A DNA stretch of 64,000 nt from Microbacterium sp. ProA8. Lineage in GTDB: Bacteria; Actinomycetota; Actinomycetes; Actinomycetales; Microbacteriaceae. The position numbers and the translations under genes were made by a program. The notes beneath the pieces are model-generated. The model saw only the letters and a program-made list of their open reading frames with translations, was not told the origin of the DNA and made no database searches. How positions within the stretch are numbered: position 1 is the first letter of the stretch; each line of letters opens with the position of its first letter. Location of the stretch: NCBI RefSeq assembly GCF_039905635.1, contig NZ_CP157000.1, forward strand, positions 1,736,001 to 1,800,000, given 5' to 3'. This document shows, piece after piece, positions 9,419 through 18,043 of this stretch.

Positions 9419-10285
9419 GTGACAGCCTCCGGGCGGCCGCTGCGCGCGATCCAGCAGATCCAGATCGGCCAGGTCACCTCCACCGAAAGCCAGGCACGTG
9501 ACACCCTCGCGCGACTGGCGTCCGCCGGGTACGAGGGGATCGAACTCAACGGCTTCATGACCCGCCCGACGCCGCTCTTCGTGCGCGCGCTCACGAAGGC
9601 CGCCGGCATGCCGGTCGGGCGCGGTGGGCGGCTGGACTGGCCGCGCCTGGTCGCGGAGTCGGGGTTGTCGGTCGTCGCGGTGCACGAGGATCTTGGCGCC
9701 ATCGAGTCCGAGACGATGGCGGTTGCCGCTCGGGCCGCCGGGTTCGGCACTCGCACCGTCGTGGTCACCGGCATGTATCGGTTCGACTACGGCGACGACA
9801 GCGCTGTCACGCGGCTGGCGCGGCGGTTGGACGCCGCCGGTCGTGCTCTCGCCGCCGAGGGCATGCGCCTGCTCTACCACAACCACACGGCGGAGTTCCG
9901 GCGCCTCGGCTCGGGTCGCGCCGCGTGGGAAGTGCTGGTGGAGCAGACCGATTCCGATGCCGTGGGGTTCGAGCTCGACTGCTTCTGGGCGGTCACTGCG
10001 GGCGCTGATCCGCTGGCGCTGCTCGATCGGTTCGGCGAACGGGTGCGCCTGCTCCACATCACCGACCGCGGCTCGCGCGTCACCGGACCCACGATGACCC
10101 CGATCGTCAAGGTCGACAGCGTGGAGCTGGGTACCGGCAACATGGCCGTCGACGCGATCATCACGCGCTCGGCATCTCTACACGTCGATGCTGTCGTGGT
10201 CGAGACCCACAAGAACTGGATCGACGGGTCGCCGCTGCGCAGCGCCGAGGTCAGTGGCGAAGTGCTTCGGCGCCTCCTTCCCTGA
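9419..10285 (+). CDS. sugar phosphate isomerase/epimerase-like TIM-barrel protein
   Basis: 288 residues, GTG start one base after the preceding stop. The fold is the xylose-isomerase-like TIM barrel (AP endonuclease family 2): YEGIELNGF near the N-terminus, LLYHNHTAEF, FELDCFW and VRLLHITD supply the usual His/Glu/Asp metal ligands. Such proteins isomerise or epimerise sugars or open activated ketoglycosides. Pairing with the Gfo/Idh/MocA enzyme downstream recalls pathways that oxidise a glycoside at C3 and then cleave it, but that is inference. No obvious ribosome site is needed if translation is coupled. Confidence 0.8.
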   Translation: MTASGRPLRAIQQIQIGQVTSTESQARDTLARLASAGYEGIELNGFMTRPTPLFVRALTKAAGMPVGRGGRLDWPRLVAESGLSVVAVHEDLGAIESETMAVAARAAGFGTRTVVVTGMYRFDYGDDSAVTRLARRLDAAGRALAAEGMRLLYHNHTAEFRRLGSGRAAWEVLVEQTDSDAVGFELDCFWAVTAGADPLALLDRFGERVRLLHITDRGSRVTGPTMTPIVKVDSVELGTGNMAVDAIITRSASLHVDAVVVETHKNWIDGSPLRSAEVSGEVLRRLLP

Positions 10286-10349
10286 CACGCTCAACCGACA
10301 CCGACCCGAATCCAGCGGCGCCCAAGGCGTCAGGACGAAAGGAGCGTGG

Positions 10350-11318
10350 ATGCTCACATGGGGGATCATCGGCACAGGCGACATCTCCGAGCGGCTGGTG
10401 GCCGACCTCGCCGCGCTGCCGGGCGCAACCGTCACCGCGGTGTGGGGGAGGTCGGCCGAACGCGCCGACGACTTCGCACGGGCTCACGCCATCGCGTTCG
10501 CGACGGTGTCGCGCGACGAGCTCTTCGCCCGCGAGGACGTCGACGTGGTCTACATCGCCACGCCGGCGCACACGCACGCCGACATCGCGGTCGAGGCGCT
10601 CCGGGCCGGCAAGCATGTACTCATCGAGAAGCCGATCGCCACGAGCGCCGACGAGGCCGAGCGCGTGTACACGGCGGCGACGACGGCCAGGCGCTTCGCG
10701 ATGGAGGCGATGTGGATGCGGTTCAATCCGCTCCATGTCGAGGTGATCGACCGCGTTCGCGGCGGGCTCCTCGGCCCCGCGAACAGCGTTCGCGCGAGCT
10801 TCGGGACACCGTTTCAGGCACGCGGACGCGTGCTCACACCGGCGCAGGGCGGCAGCATCCTCAGAGATCGAGGCATCTACCCCGTCACCCTCGCGCACTG
10901 GTTCCTCGGCGAGCCGACCTCGCTTGCGGCATCCGGTGTCTTCGATGACGGCACCGACATCGAGGGCCACGCCACGCTCGAATACCGCCTGGCCTTCGCG
11001 CAGCTCGCGTGGTCGGGTATCCGCTTCCTCGATCTCACCGCGACGGTCAGTGGAGACCGGGGGTGGATCACCATCGACCCGATGTTCTGGGCCGGATCGC
11101 GCGCACGCGTGCACGCAGGATCGGCGGAGCGGATCTTCGGCGCCCCCGAGGTGATCGAGTATCCCCGCCAGGGGAACGGCTACGGCCCGATGCTCGCCGC
11201 GGTCACCGACGCCATTGGGAGCGGGCGTCTCGAGCATCCCTGGCACTCGCATGCGGACTCGCTCGCGATCACCCGCACGCTCGACGCGGTGCTGGCGGGG
11301 ATGTCGGCCGCACGCTGA
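10350..11318 (+). CDS. Gfo/Idh/MocA family oxidoreductase
   Basis: 322 residues from the ATG at 10350, which is preceded by AAAGGAG; the open frame continues upstream but overlaps the TIM-barrel gene. GIIGTGDIS is the Rossmann glycine motif, and HVLIEKP holds the family's EKP lysine that contacts cofactor and substrate. A GFO/IDH C-terminal beta-sheet domain follows. These enzymes oxidise or reduce sugars and cyclitols with NAD(P). It is the last gene of the glycoside operon. The substrate is unknown; 3-keto sugar formation is one option given the neighbours. Confidence 0.88.
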   Translation: MLTWGIIGTGDISERLVADLAALPGATVTAVWGRSAERADDFARAHAIAFATVSRDELFAREDVDVVYIATPAHTHADIAVEALRAGKHVLIEKPIATSADEAERVYTAATTARRFAMEAMWMRFNPLHVEVIDRVRGGLLGPANSVRASFGTPFQARGRVLTPAQGGSILRDRGIYPVTLAHWFLGEPTSLAASGVFDDGTDIEGHATLEYRLAFAQLAWSGIRFLDLTATVSGDRGWITIDPMFWAGSRARVHAGSAERIFGAPEVIEYPRQGNGYGPMLAAVTDAIGSGRLEHPWHSHADSLAITRTLDAVLAGMSAAR

Positions 11319-11353
11319 GCTGCGACGTAGCCGAACACGCGCGCCGCATTGCT

Positions 11354-11379
11354 GCTGTTCGTGACGATTCAGTTCTATT
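11354..11379 (+). promoter_or_regulatory. shared upstream box, copy A
   Basis: GCTGTTC-N10-AGTTCTATT, about 105 bp before the GPH symporter start. The same 26-base box, 20 of 26 bases identical and with identical spacing, lies before the GH2 gene at 14305-14330. It may be a promoter or an AraC-type activator site. A further inverted repeat, GGCGTCT/AGACGCC (11393-11399 and 11418-11424), lies just downstream. Confidence 0.5.
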
Positions 11380-11484
11380 CCGCGTGTGATGAGGCGTCTT
11401 AGCATTGCGGTCGTCTCAGACGCCCGACGTGGATCGACTCCCGTCTTCGGCCGTGAGAGTATCCCCAAAGGAGTGTGAAACGCG

Positions 11485-12981
11485 ATGGCGCGTAACCCGA
11501 AACCGACAGCCAGCGAAGCCGACGGCGTGACGTACCGTCGTGCCCGCACCTGGGAGATCGCCTTCTCACAGTTGAACAACGGCTCGGCGATGATCTTCTA
11601 TGTCCTGGTCGGCCTGATGAGCTACCTGCAGAACGCGGGCTACGGCATCGCCGTGGCCGTCGCCGGCATCATCCTGACCGTCACCCGCGTCTTTGACGGC
11701 GTGATCGATCCGCTGGTCGGCCTCGTCATCGAGAAGGTGCGCTTCCGGTTCGGCAAGCTGCGATTCTTCATGCTCACCGGCTGGGCGATCCGATCGCTCG
11801 CGATCCTCATGCTGTTCGTCTGGGGATCGAACGCCGGCCTCGGCGCTGTGTTCTTCATCGCTCTGTATCTGGTGTACATCATCGGGTCCTCGATGAACGA
11901 CATCGCCGGTCAGATGTCGGGTCCTGTCCTCACAAACGATCCTCGCCAGCGGCCGACGGTCCAGGTGTGGGCGACGGTGTACGCCTACTTGATCCCCTCG
12001 ATCTTCACGATCGTGTCGACCGTCGTCTTCCTGCCGCGTCATGGCAACGAGTTCACGGTCGGGATGCTCAGCGAGACCGCCATCACCTACGTGGCCTGCT
12101 CCCTCGTCTTCCAGATCCTCGCCTGCATCGGCGTCGCGCGCGTCGACAAGCCGGAGAGTTTCGTCCACCTCGCGGTGACGAAGGAGGATGCCGAGGTCTC
12201 GGTCCGCGACATGTGGAATGTGCTCGCCCACAACGGCTCGTTCATGCGATACCTCGTCAGCGGCGCGTCCGACAAGCTCGCTCAGGTGGTGAAGTCGCAG
12301 GCCGTGATCGGAACCCTGATGTGGGGCATCCTGCTTGGCAACATGCAGCTGGGCACGACTCTCAGCCTGATCGCCATCCTTCCGGGCATCGTGTTCGCGA
12401 TCTTCGGTGCGCGGTACACGGGCAAGCACGGGTCGAAGGCCGCGACTGTGACGTGGACATGGATCTGCATCATCCTCGCCCTCGTGCTCGCCGCGTTCTG
12501 CCTGGTCGTGGACCTGAGCTCGGTGCTCGGCAGCCTGCCCCTCACCATCGTGTTCTTCCTCGTGTACCTGCTCCTCAATGGCGCGTCGATGGTTGTCACG
12601 GTGGCCTCGGGTGCGATGCGCGCCGACGTCATCGACTACGAGCTCGACCGCTCCGGTAAGTTCCTTCCTGCGACTGTCACCGCCACCTACAACTTCGTGG
12701 ACCAGATCATCTCGTCGCTCGGCTCGACCCTTGCACTGGGAGCCGTCGCGCTGATCGGCTTCTCGACGGTCATGCCGCAGCCGACCGACAGCCCGAACAC
12801 GGCGATCCTCCTCATGACGATGCTGCTCTTCTTCGGGCTGCCGATCCTCGGCTGGGTCTGCACGCTGATCGCCATGCACGGCTACAAGCTGAACCGCGGC
12901 GAGATGATCGCCGTTCAGAAGCGCATCGCCAGCCGCAAAGCTGAGCTGACGACGGACGTCCCGGCGGAGGCGCTGGCCTGA
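11485..12981 (+). CDS. GPH family glycoside/glucuronide:cation symporter
   Basis: 498 residues, about 12 membrane helices. The N-terminal FSQLNNGSAMIF and TRVFDGVIDPLVG match the glycoside-pentoside-hexuronide symporters (MelB, UidB). AAAGGAG precedes the ATG. It lies upstream of the AraC regulator and of the GH2, uxaC, uxuB and manD genes and shares an upstream box with the GH2 gene, so a glucuronide or hexuronide is the most likely cargo. E. coli UidB, which carries glucuronides, belongs to the same family. A strong terminator follows it. Confidence 0.87.
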   Translation: MARNPKPTASEADGVTYRRARTWEIAFSQLNNGSAMIFYVLVGLMSYLQNAGYGIAVAVAGIILTVTRVFDGVIDPLVGLVIEKVRFRFGKLRFFMLTGWAIRSLAILMLFVWGSNAGLGAVFFIALYLVYIIGSSMNDIAGQMSGPVLTNDPRQRPTVQVWATVYAYLIPSIFTIVSTVVFLPRHGNEFTVGMLSETAITYVACSLVFQILACIGVARVDKPESFVHLAVTKEDAEVSVRDMWNVLAHNGSFMRYLVSGASDKLAQVVKSQAVIGTLMWGILLGNMQLGTTLSLIAILPGIVFAIFGARYTGKHGSKAATVTWTWICIILALVLAAFCLVVDLSSVLGSLPLTIVFFLVYLLLNGASMVVTVASGAMRADVIDYELDRSGKFLPATVTATYNFVDQIISSLGSTLALGAVALIGFSTVMPQPTDSPNTAILLMTMLLFFGLPILGWVCTLIAMHGYKLNRGEMIAVQKRIASRKAELTTDVPAEALA

Positions 12982-13004
12982 TACGCCGTAGTTCCGAGAT
13001 GACG

Positions 13005-13042
13005 GCCCTGGGTGCCGGCGTGGCAGCGCCGGTACCCAGGGC
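13005..13042. terminator. bidirectional terminator between GPH symporter and AraC gene
   Basis: A 16-bp stem with one wobble pair (13005-13020 and 13027-13042) around a 6-nt loop, placed between two convergent genes. Confidence 0.8.
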
Positions 13043-13047
13043 CATCG

Positions 13048-14265
13048 TCATGTCCCGTGCTGGTCGCGATACGCTGTCGGCGTCATGCCATATTCGGCAC
13101 GGAACACCTTGACGAAGTAGTTGGCGTCGTCGTACCCGACGAACATCGCGATGTCGCGCACACCCTGCGTGGTCGTGGCGAGCAGCCGCGCGGCGCGCTC
13201 GGCCCGCCGCTGGGCGACATACCCGGCGACGGTCGTCCCCGTGGCTTCTTTGAACCGCCGCGCCAGCGTCGAAGCCGACACCCCGAGGCGCTCAGCGAGT
13301 TCGGTGGTTGAAACCTGATGGCTGAGATGCAGTTCGATCTCGTCGGTCACGCGCCGCACAAGGGCAGGGTAGCCGCGCAGTCGATGGCGTCTCACCGCTT
13401 CGCAGAAGTCGGTGACCATCTGGGAGATGAAGCCCAGCGCACGTCGCGTGTCGGAGCTGTGGCCGACCCGGTGCAGCCGCTGGGCGTACTCCTGCGAGAT
13501 CGCGTCGATCGTCACCGGCGGCAGGCCCCCACGCTGGGCGGCGACCCGGGCCATGATGCGGAGGATCGTCGCTCCGAGGAACGGGGTGTTCAGATAGCCG
13601 CTGATGCGCGGCATCCCCGATAGGCCCTGAAGTGCGGCGAGCGCCCGATCGGTTGCGCCGTCGGCGACGGCATCCATGAAGTCCTGCTCGTGGCGATAGC
13701 GCTCCTCGATCACGGCGAACGACGCGGACTGCGGGGCGTCGCCCAGGCCAGGCGAGATGGATCCGCCCTCCGCCTTCACATGCTGGAGGGTACCTGCGGT
13801 GTCCTCGCCACCGCCTGCACGCAGGATCGCGGAGGCGCTGCGATGCACGTACTCGGCGTCGACGATCGCGTAGCGGGTGCGATAGAGCTTGTACAGGGAC
13901 AGGTGGGCGGTCGGGATCCCGAGCCGACTCATCACCTCTTCGGCGGTCCCGGGATACATCGGCGTGTGCGTGTACGGGCCGATGAGGAGGAGCCGATCGT
14001 CCCAGCGCGCGACGGCCACCGCCATCCCGAGCGGCTCCTCGACCTCGTGGATGACCTGCGCGGGCATTGCGAGAACGAATTCGCGGAGTGCGGCGGCGGT
14101 GAACGCCGGCTGGATCTGCGGGTTGAGGCAGTGCGCGTCCTGGAACGCCGTCAGCGCGTCGGCGATGTCGGAGGTGACGGTCACCGAGCAGCTCAGCACG
14201 TCCGCGAGGACGCCGACGATCGTACCGAGGCCGTCGGGGGCCCCTGTGGTTCTCGCCGTCGTCAT
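13048..14265 (-). CDS. AraC family transcriptional regulator
   Basis: 405 residues. The C-terminal ~100 residues form the AraC DNA-binding domain with two helix-turn-helix units (TTELAERLGVSASTLARRF and VRDIAMFVGYDDANYFVKVF). The N-terminal ~270 residues are a sensor region I do not recognise; it is not a plain arabinose cupin. Of two adjacent ATG codons (14268, 14265) the second is better spaced from AAGGA. It is divergent from the GH2 gene and convergent with the GPH symporter, so it is the probable activator of both, with the conserved 26-base boxes as candidate sites. Confidence 0.9.
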   Translation of the reverse strand: MTTARTTGAPDGLGTIVGVLADVLSCSVTVTSDIADALTAFQDAHCLNPQIQPAFTAAALREFVLAMPAQVIHEVEEPLGMAVAVARWDDRLLLIGPYTHTPMYPGTAEEVMSRLGIPTAHLSLYKLYRTRYAIVDAEYVHRSASAILRAGGGEDTAGTLQHVKAEGGSISPGLGDAPQSASFAVIEERYRHEQDFMDAVADGATDRALAALQGLSGMPRISGYLNTPFLGATILRIMARVAAQRGGLPPVTIDAISQEYAQRLHRVGHSSDTRRALGFISQMVTDFCEAVRRHRLRGYPALVRRVTDEIELHLSHQVSTTELAERLGVSASTLARRFKEATGTTVAGYVAQRRAERAARLLATTTQGVRDIAMFVGYDDANYFVKVFRAEYGMTPTAYRDQHGT

Positions 14266-14286
14266 CATGATCCTTGGTTGGCGTTT

Positions 14287-14305
14287 CACTCGTGCGCAAC
14301 GAGTG
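14287..14305. promoter_or_regulatory. palindrome in AraC-GH2 intergenic region
   Basis: CACTCGT-GCGCA-ACGAGTG, perfect 7-bp arms, immediately before the shared box. It lies about 22 bp from the AraC gene start and about 100 bp from the GH2 start, so it may serve autoregulation or control of both genes. Confidence 0.5.
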
Positions 14306-14330
14306 CTGTTCCTGCTTTTCCAGTTCTATT
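14305..14330 (+). promoter_or_regulatory. shared upstream box, copy B
   Basis: GCTGTTC-N10-AGTTCTATT, 75 bp before the GH2 start. It is the counterpart of the box at 11354-11379. Its first base overlaps the palindrome at 14287-14305. Confidence 0.5.
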
Positions 14331-14405
14331 GTGGACCCTCCGTGTGGTCATAACGTGAAACGAGCCCGGCACCTGCCGGTGCGCTGTGCGCCGAAGGAGA
14401 CCACA

Positions 14406-16649
14406 ATGACGCAGCCTCCCACCCCTTCCCTCCGCCGGGTCACGTCCCTCCTCGAGGACTGGGCTTACGCCCCTGAGGCGCTGCCGGATGCGAGCTGGGA
14501 CGAGGTCGCCGCGGCCGGGTCGACGGTCAGCCTGCCGCACACGTGGAACGCCGCGGACGGGTACGCGGGCGGCGGGTACCGACGCGGCCGCTCGACGTAT
14601 GCGCGGCGGGTGACCGCCGACGTCGGCGCCATCGAGACGTGGGTCGAGTTCGCCGGAGTGAACTCGACAGCCGAGGTGCACGTCGACGGCCAGCTCCTGG
14701 CACGCCACCACGGCGGATACTCCACGTTCCGCGTGAACGTGACCGAGTATCTCGTCGAGGGCGCCGCGACCATCGTGGTCGTCGTCGACAACACGGCGAA
14801 CGAGAGCGTCTACCCGCAGCAGGCCGACTTCACCTTCTACGGCGGCATCTACCGGGAGGTCCGGCAGATCAGCGTCGGCGCGACGCACTTCGCCCTCGAC
14901 GGAGACGGCGGACCGGGACTGACGGTCACGCCGCGTCTCGCCGATCGGGGCGCCGTCGTCTCGGTGAACGCCGGCGTGTCCGGGGTCGCTGCCGCCGAGG
15001 CATCCGTTCGCTTCGTCATCGACGGCGAGGTTGCCGTCACGGTGCCCGTCATCGGTGGTGAGGCCCAGGCTGATCTGACGATCGAGCAGGTTCGCCGGTG
15101 GCACGGCCTGCGCGACCCGCACCTCTACACGGCCCGCGCCGAGCTCCTCGACGGAGATGTCCTCGTCGACGTGGTCGAGCTGCGATTCGGATGCCGGGAG
15201 TTCGAGGTCAACCCGCAGCGCGGGTTTCTGCTCAATGGGGAGGAGTATCCGCTCCGCGGCGTCTCGAGGCACCAGGACTTCGAGGGTGCGGGCAATGCGA
15301 TCACCGAAGCGATGCAGCAGACCGACCTCGCCCTGATCCGCGAGATCGGGGCGACCACCGTCCGGCTCGCGCACTACCAGCACGACCAGCGCTTCTACGA
15401 CCTGTGCGACGAGGCAGGGCTCGTGGTGTGGGCCGAGATCCCGCAGATCACGGTGTTCCTGCCCGGTGCCGTCGACAACGCCCGCGACCAGCTCACCGAG
15501 CTGATCGTGCAGAACCGCCACCACGCGAGCATCGTCTGCTGGGGCCTGTCGAACGAGATCACCCTCGCCGGTGCCGGCGACGACGTGGTGGCCGCGCACC
15601 GCGATCTCAACGACCTCGCCCATCGCCTTGACCCCATGCGTCTGACGGCCATGGCGAACCTGTTCCTGCTCGAGACCGACCACCCGCTCGTCACGCTGCC
15701 GGACGTCATGTCGTACAACCTCTACTTCGGCTGGTACGTCGGAGATTCCGCCGACAACGACACGTGGCTCGACGACTTCCACACCGCGTACCCCGGCATC
15801 GCGATCGGTCTCTCGGAGTACGGAGCCGACGCCAACCCGCAGTACCAGTCCGCCGACCCCGCGAAGGGCGACTACTCCGAGACCTATCAGGCGCTCTACC
15901 ACGAGCACATGGTCGAGATGATCGAAGAGCGGCCGTGGCTGTGGGCCACGCACGTGTGGAACCTCGCCGACTTCGGCTCTGCCGGCCGTGACGAGGGCGG
16001 CGTCGCCGGGCGCAACCAGAAGGGTCTGGTCTCGTTCGACCGCACGCTCAAGAAGGACGCGTTCTACGTCTACAAGGCGGCATGGGCGACCGAGCCCTTC
16101 GTCCACGTGGCCGGGCGGCGCCGCGCAGAACGTGCGGAGGAGGTGACCGAGGTCGTCGTGTACTCCAACCAGCCCGAGGTGACGCTGCTCGTCGACGGCG
16201 CCGAGGTGGGCACCGTCGCGGGTTCGCGGGCTTTCCGGTTCGAGGTGCCGCTCACCGGCGAGCACGAGGTCACCGCCCGCGCTGGCGACAAAACTGACAC
16301 GATCAGCCTGCGCAAGGTCGACGAGGTGCCAGAGGCATCCATCATGCCCACCACCGCCATAGCCAACTGGTTCGACGCCGCGCCACTGCCGGCACCAGAG
16401 GGTTTCTTCTCGATCCAGGACTCGCTGGGCGACATCAAGCGGTCGGAGGAGGGAACGCGCGTGATCGCGTCCGTGCTCGAGGCGGTCTCTACCAGCCGCG
16501 GCGAAGTGGGGCGCGGGGTTGAGATCCCGCCCGCGATGCAGGCGATCGTCGACCGCATGAGCGTCCAGAAGCTCATCACGCAGGCCGGGGGAGTGCCGAT
16601 CGAACAGGTCGCGGCGCTCAATGCCCAGCTCAACCTCATCTCGAAATGA
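14406..16649 (+). CDS. GH2 glycoside hydrolase, probable beta-glucuronidase (or beta-galactosidase)
   Basis: 747 residues from the ATG at 14406 with GAAGGAG upstream. N-terminal jelly-roll and immunoglobulin-like domains precede a TIM barrel. WGLSNEI holds the acid/base E384 and GLSEYGA the nucleophile E471. N537-Q538-K539 fits the N-x-K motif that in beta-glucuronidases contacts the glucuronate carboxylate, but similar motifs occur in some GH2 beta-galactosidases. The next three genes degrade glucuronate, which favours glucuronidase. A C-terminal Ig-like region and a ~110-residue tail lie after the barrel. No signal peptide. Its stop overlaps the uxaC start (ATGA). Confidence 0.85.
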   Translation: MTQPPTPSLRRVTSLLEDWAYAPEALPDASWDEVAAAGSTVSLPHTWNAADGYAGGGYRRGRSTYARRVTADVGAIETWVEFAGVNSTAEVHVDGQLLARHHGGYSTFRVNVTEYLVEGAATIVVVVDNTANESVYPQQADFTFYGGIYREVRQISVGATHFALDGDGGPGLTVTPRLADRGAVVSVNAGVSGVAAAEASVRFVIDGEVAVTVPVIGGEAQADLTIEQVRRWHGLRDPHLYTARAELLDGDVLVDVVELRFGCREFEVNPQRGFLLNGEEYPLRGVSRHQDFEGAGNAITEAMQQTDLALIREIGATTVRLAHYQHDQRFYDLCDEAGLVVWAEIPQITVFLPGAVDNARDQLTELIVQNRHHASIVCWGLSNEITLAGAGDDVVAAHRDLNDLAHRLDPMRLTAMANLFLLETDHPLVTLPDVMSYNLYFGWYVGDSADNDTWLDDFHTAYPGIAIGLSEYGADANPQYQSADPAKGDYSETYQALYHEHMVEMIEERPWLWATHVWNLADFGSAGRDEGGVAGRNQKGLVSFDRTLKKDAFYVYKAAWATEPFVHVAGRRRAERAEEVTEVVVYSNQPEVTLLVDGAEVGTVAGSRAFRFEVPLTGEHEVTARAGDKTDTISLRKVDEVPEASIMPTTAIANWFDAAPLPAPEGFFSIQDSLGDIKRSEEGTRVIASVLEAVSTSRGEVGRGVEIPPAMQAIVDRMSVQKLITQAGGVPIEQVAALNAQLNLISK

Positions 16650-18043
16650 AACCTCCGTCGGTGGACCGTCGACTCTTCCCCTCGGATGAGAGGGTGCGCG
16701 AACTTGCGGCCGAACTGCACGCCGAGGTCGCAGACGCCCCCATCATCTCGCCGCACGGACATGTCGATCCGCGGCTGCTCGCCGAGGACATCCCGTTCAG
16801 CGACCCCGCCGACCTGTTCCTCACGCGCGATCACTACGTGACACGCCTCCTGCACGCGAGCGGGGTGCCCCTCGGTGACCTCGGTCTCGACTGCGATCGC
16901 GCCGTCGATCCGCGCGAGGCCTGGCGCATCCTCGCGGCGAATTGGCACCGCTTCGCCGGGACAGCCAGCGGATATTGGTTGACCGGCGAGCTCGCGACGC
17001 TCTTCGGCGTCCACGACGAGCTCTCCGCGGAGACCTCCGATCGCATATACGACCGCGTGGCCGCAGCGTTGGCCGAGCCCGGGTTCCGACCCCGCGCCCT
17101 CTTCGACAGGTTCCGTATCGACGTGCTCGCCACGACCGACGACCCCCTCGACGATCTGGCACCGCACACACGGCTCGCCGCCGATCCGGCCGTTCGCGGA
17201 CGAGTACTCCCGACCTTCCGCCCGGATGCGTATCTGGATCCGGAGGCGCCCGGGTTCGTCGACCGGGTCGGCCGGCTGCTTGCGGCGACCGGACGGCGGG
17301 CGACTTTCGCGGGGTATCTCGAGGCGCTGCAGGCGCGTCGAGACTACTTCATCGACCACGGGGCGGTCTCTGCGGACCACGGGGTGGTCGAGCCGTTCAC
17401 GACGGATCTGGATCCGGGGACCGCTGAGGAGCTGTTCCGGACGGCGCTGGCCGGGACGGCGGATTCCGCGGCCGCCCGGGTGTTCCGGGGACACATGCTG
17501 TTCCAGATGGCCCGCATGAGCGTCTCGGACGGGCTCGTCATGACGGTGCACCCCGGAGTGCACCGCAACCACCATCGGCCGACGTTCGAACGATTCGGAC
17601 CGGACACGGGACACGACATCCCGGTGCGCACCGAGTACACCCGGAACCTTCGCCCGCTGCTGAACGCCTTCGGCACGGCAGCGGGATTCCACCTCGTCCT
17701 GTTCGCCGTGGACGAGACCGTGTACTCGCGAGAGGTGGCACCGCTCGCTGGCTTCTACCCGAGCGTGTTCATCGGTGCACCATGGTGGTTCCTCGATGCG
17801 CCGGACGCGATCCAGCGGTGGCGGTCCGCGGTCACCGAGACCGCGGGCTTCTACCGGTCGAGCGGCTTCATCGACGACACGCGCGCCTTCCTGTCCATCC
17901 CCGCGCGGCACGACACGGCACGCCGATCGGACGCTGCGTTCCTCGCGCGACTCGTCGTCGAGGGGCGCGTCAGCCTTCCGACCGCGCGCCGGATCGTCCG
18001 GGACCTCGTCGACGCGATCCCGCGAGAGGTCTTCAAACTGTGA
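16646..18043 (+). CDS. uxaC: glucuronate isomerase
   Basis: 465 residues, typical for UxaC. It converts D-glucuronate to D-fructuronate (and D-galacturonate to D-tagaturonate). SPHGHVDP near the N-terminus holds the metal-binding H37 and H39 of this amidohydrolase-superfamily barrel. Further family-like stretches include HPGVHRNHH and the ending FPTARRIVRDLV-type helix. It overlaps the GH2 stop by 4 bases and the next gene's GTG by 4 bases, so the three are translationally coupled. It supplies the substrate of the following mannitol-dehydrogenase-family enzyme. Confidence 0.95.
   Translation: MKPPSVDRRLFPSDERVRELAAELHAEVADAPIISPHGHVDPRLLAEDIPFSDPADLFLTRDHYVTRLLHASGVPLGDLGLDCDRAVDPREAWRILAANWHRFAGTASGYWLTGELATLFGVHDELSAETSDRIYDRVAAALAEPGFRPRALFDRFRIDVLATTDDPLDDLAPHTRLAADPAVRGRVLPTFRPDAYLDPEAPGFVDRVGRLLAATGRRATFAGYLEALQARRDYFIDHGAVSADHGVVEPFTTDLDPGTAEELFRTALAGTADSAAARVFRGHMLFQMARMSVSDGLVMTVHPGVHRNHHRPTFERFGPDTGHDIPVRTEYTRNLRPLLNAFGTAAGFHLVLFAVDETVYSREVAPLAGFYPSVFIGAPWWFLDAPDAIQRWRSAVTETAGFYRSSGFIDDTRAFLSIPARHDTARRSDAAFLARLVVEGRVSLPTARRIVRDLVDAIPREVFKL

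Noticed and set aside
7543..9774. 743-codon open frame on the minus strand
   Set aside because: It crosses the GH1, two SDR and TIM-barrel genes on the opposite strand and has no recognisable domain. It is a G+C-rich shadow frame.
14286..16265. 659-codon minus-strand open frame opposite the GH2 gene
   Set aside because: Composition is that of a mirror frame; the GH2 gene on the + strand has both catalytic glutamates and a good ribosome site.
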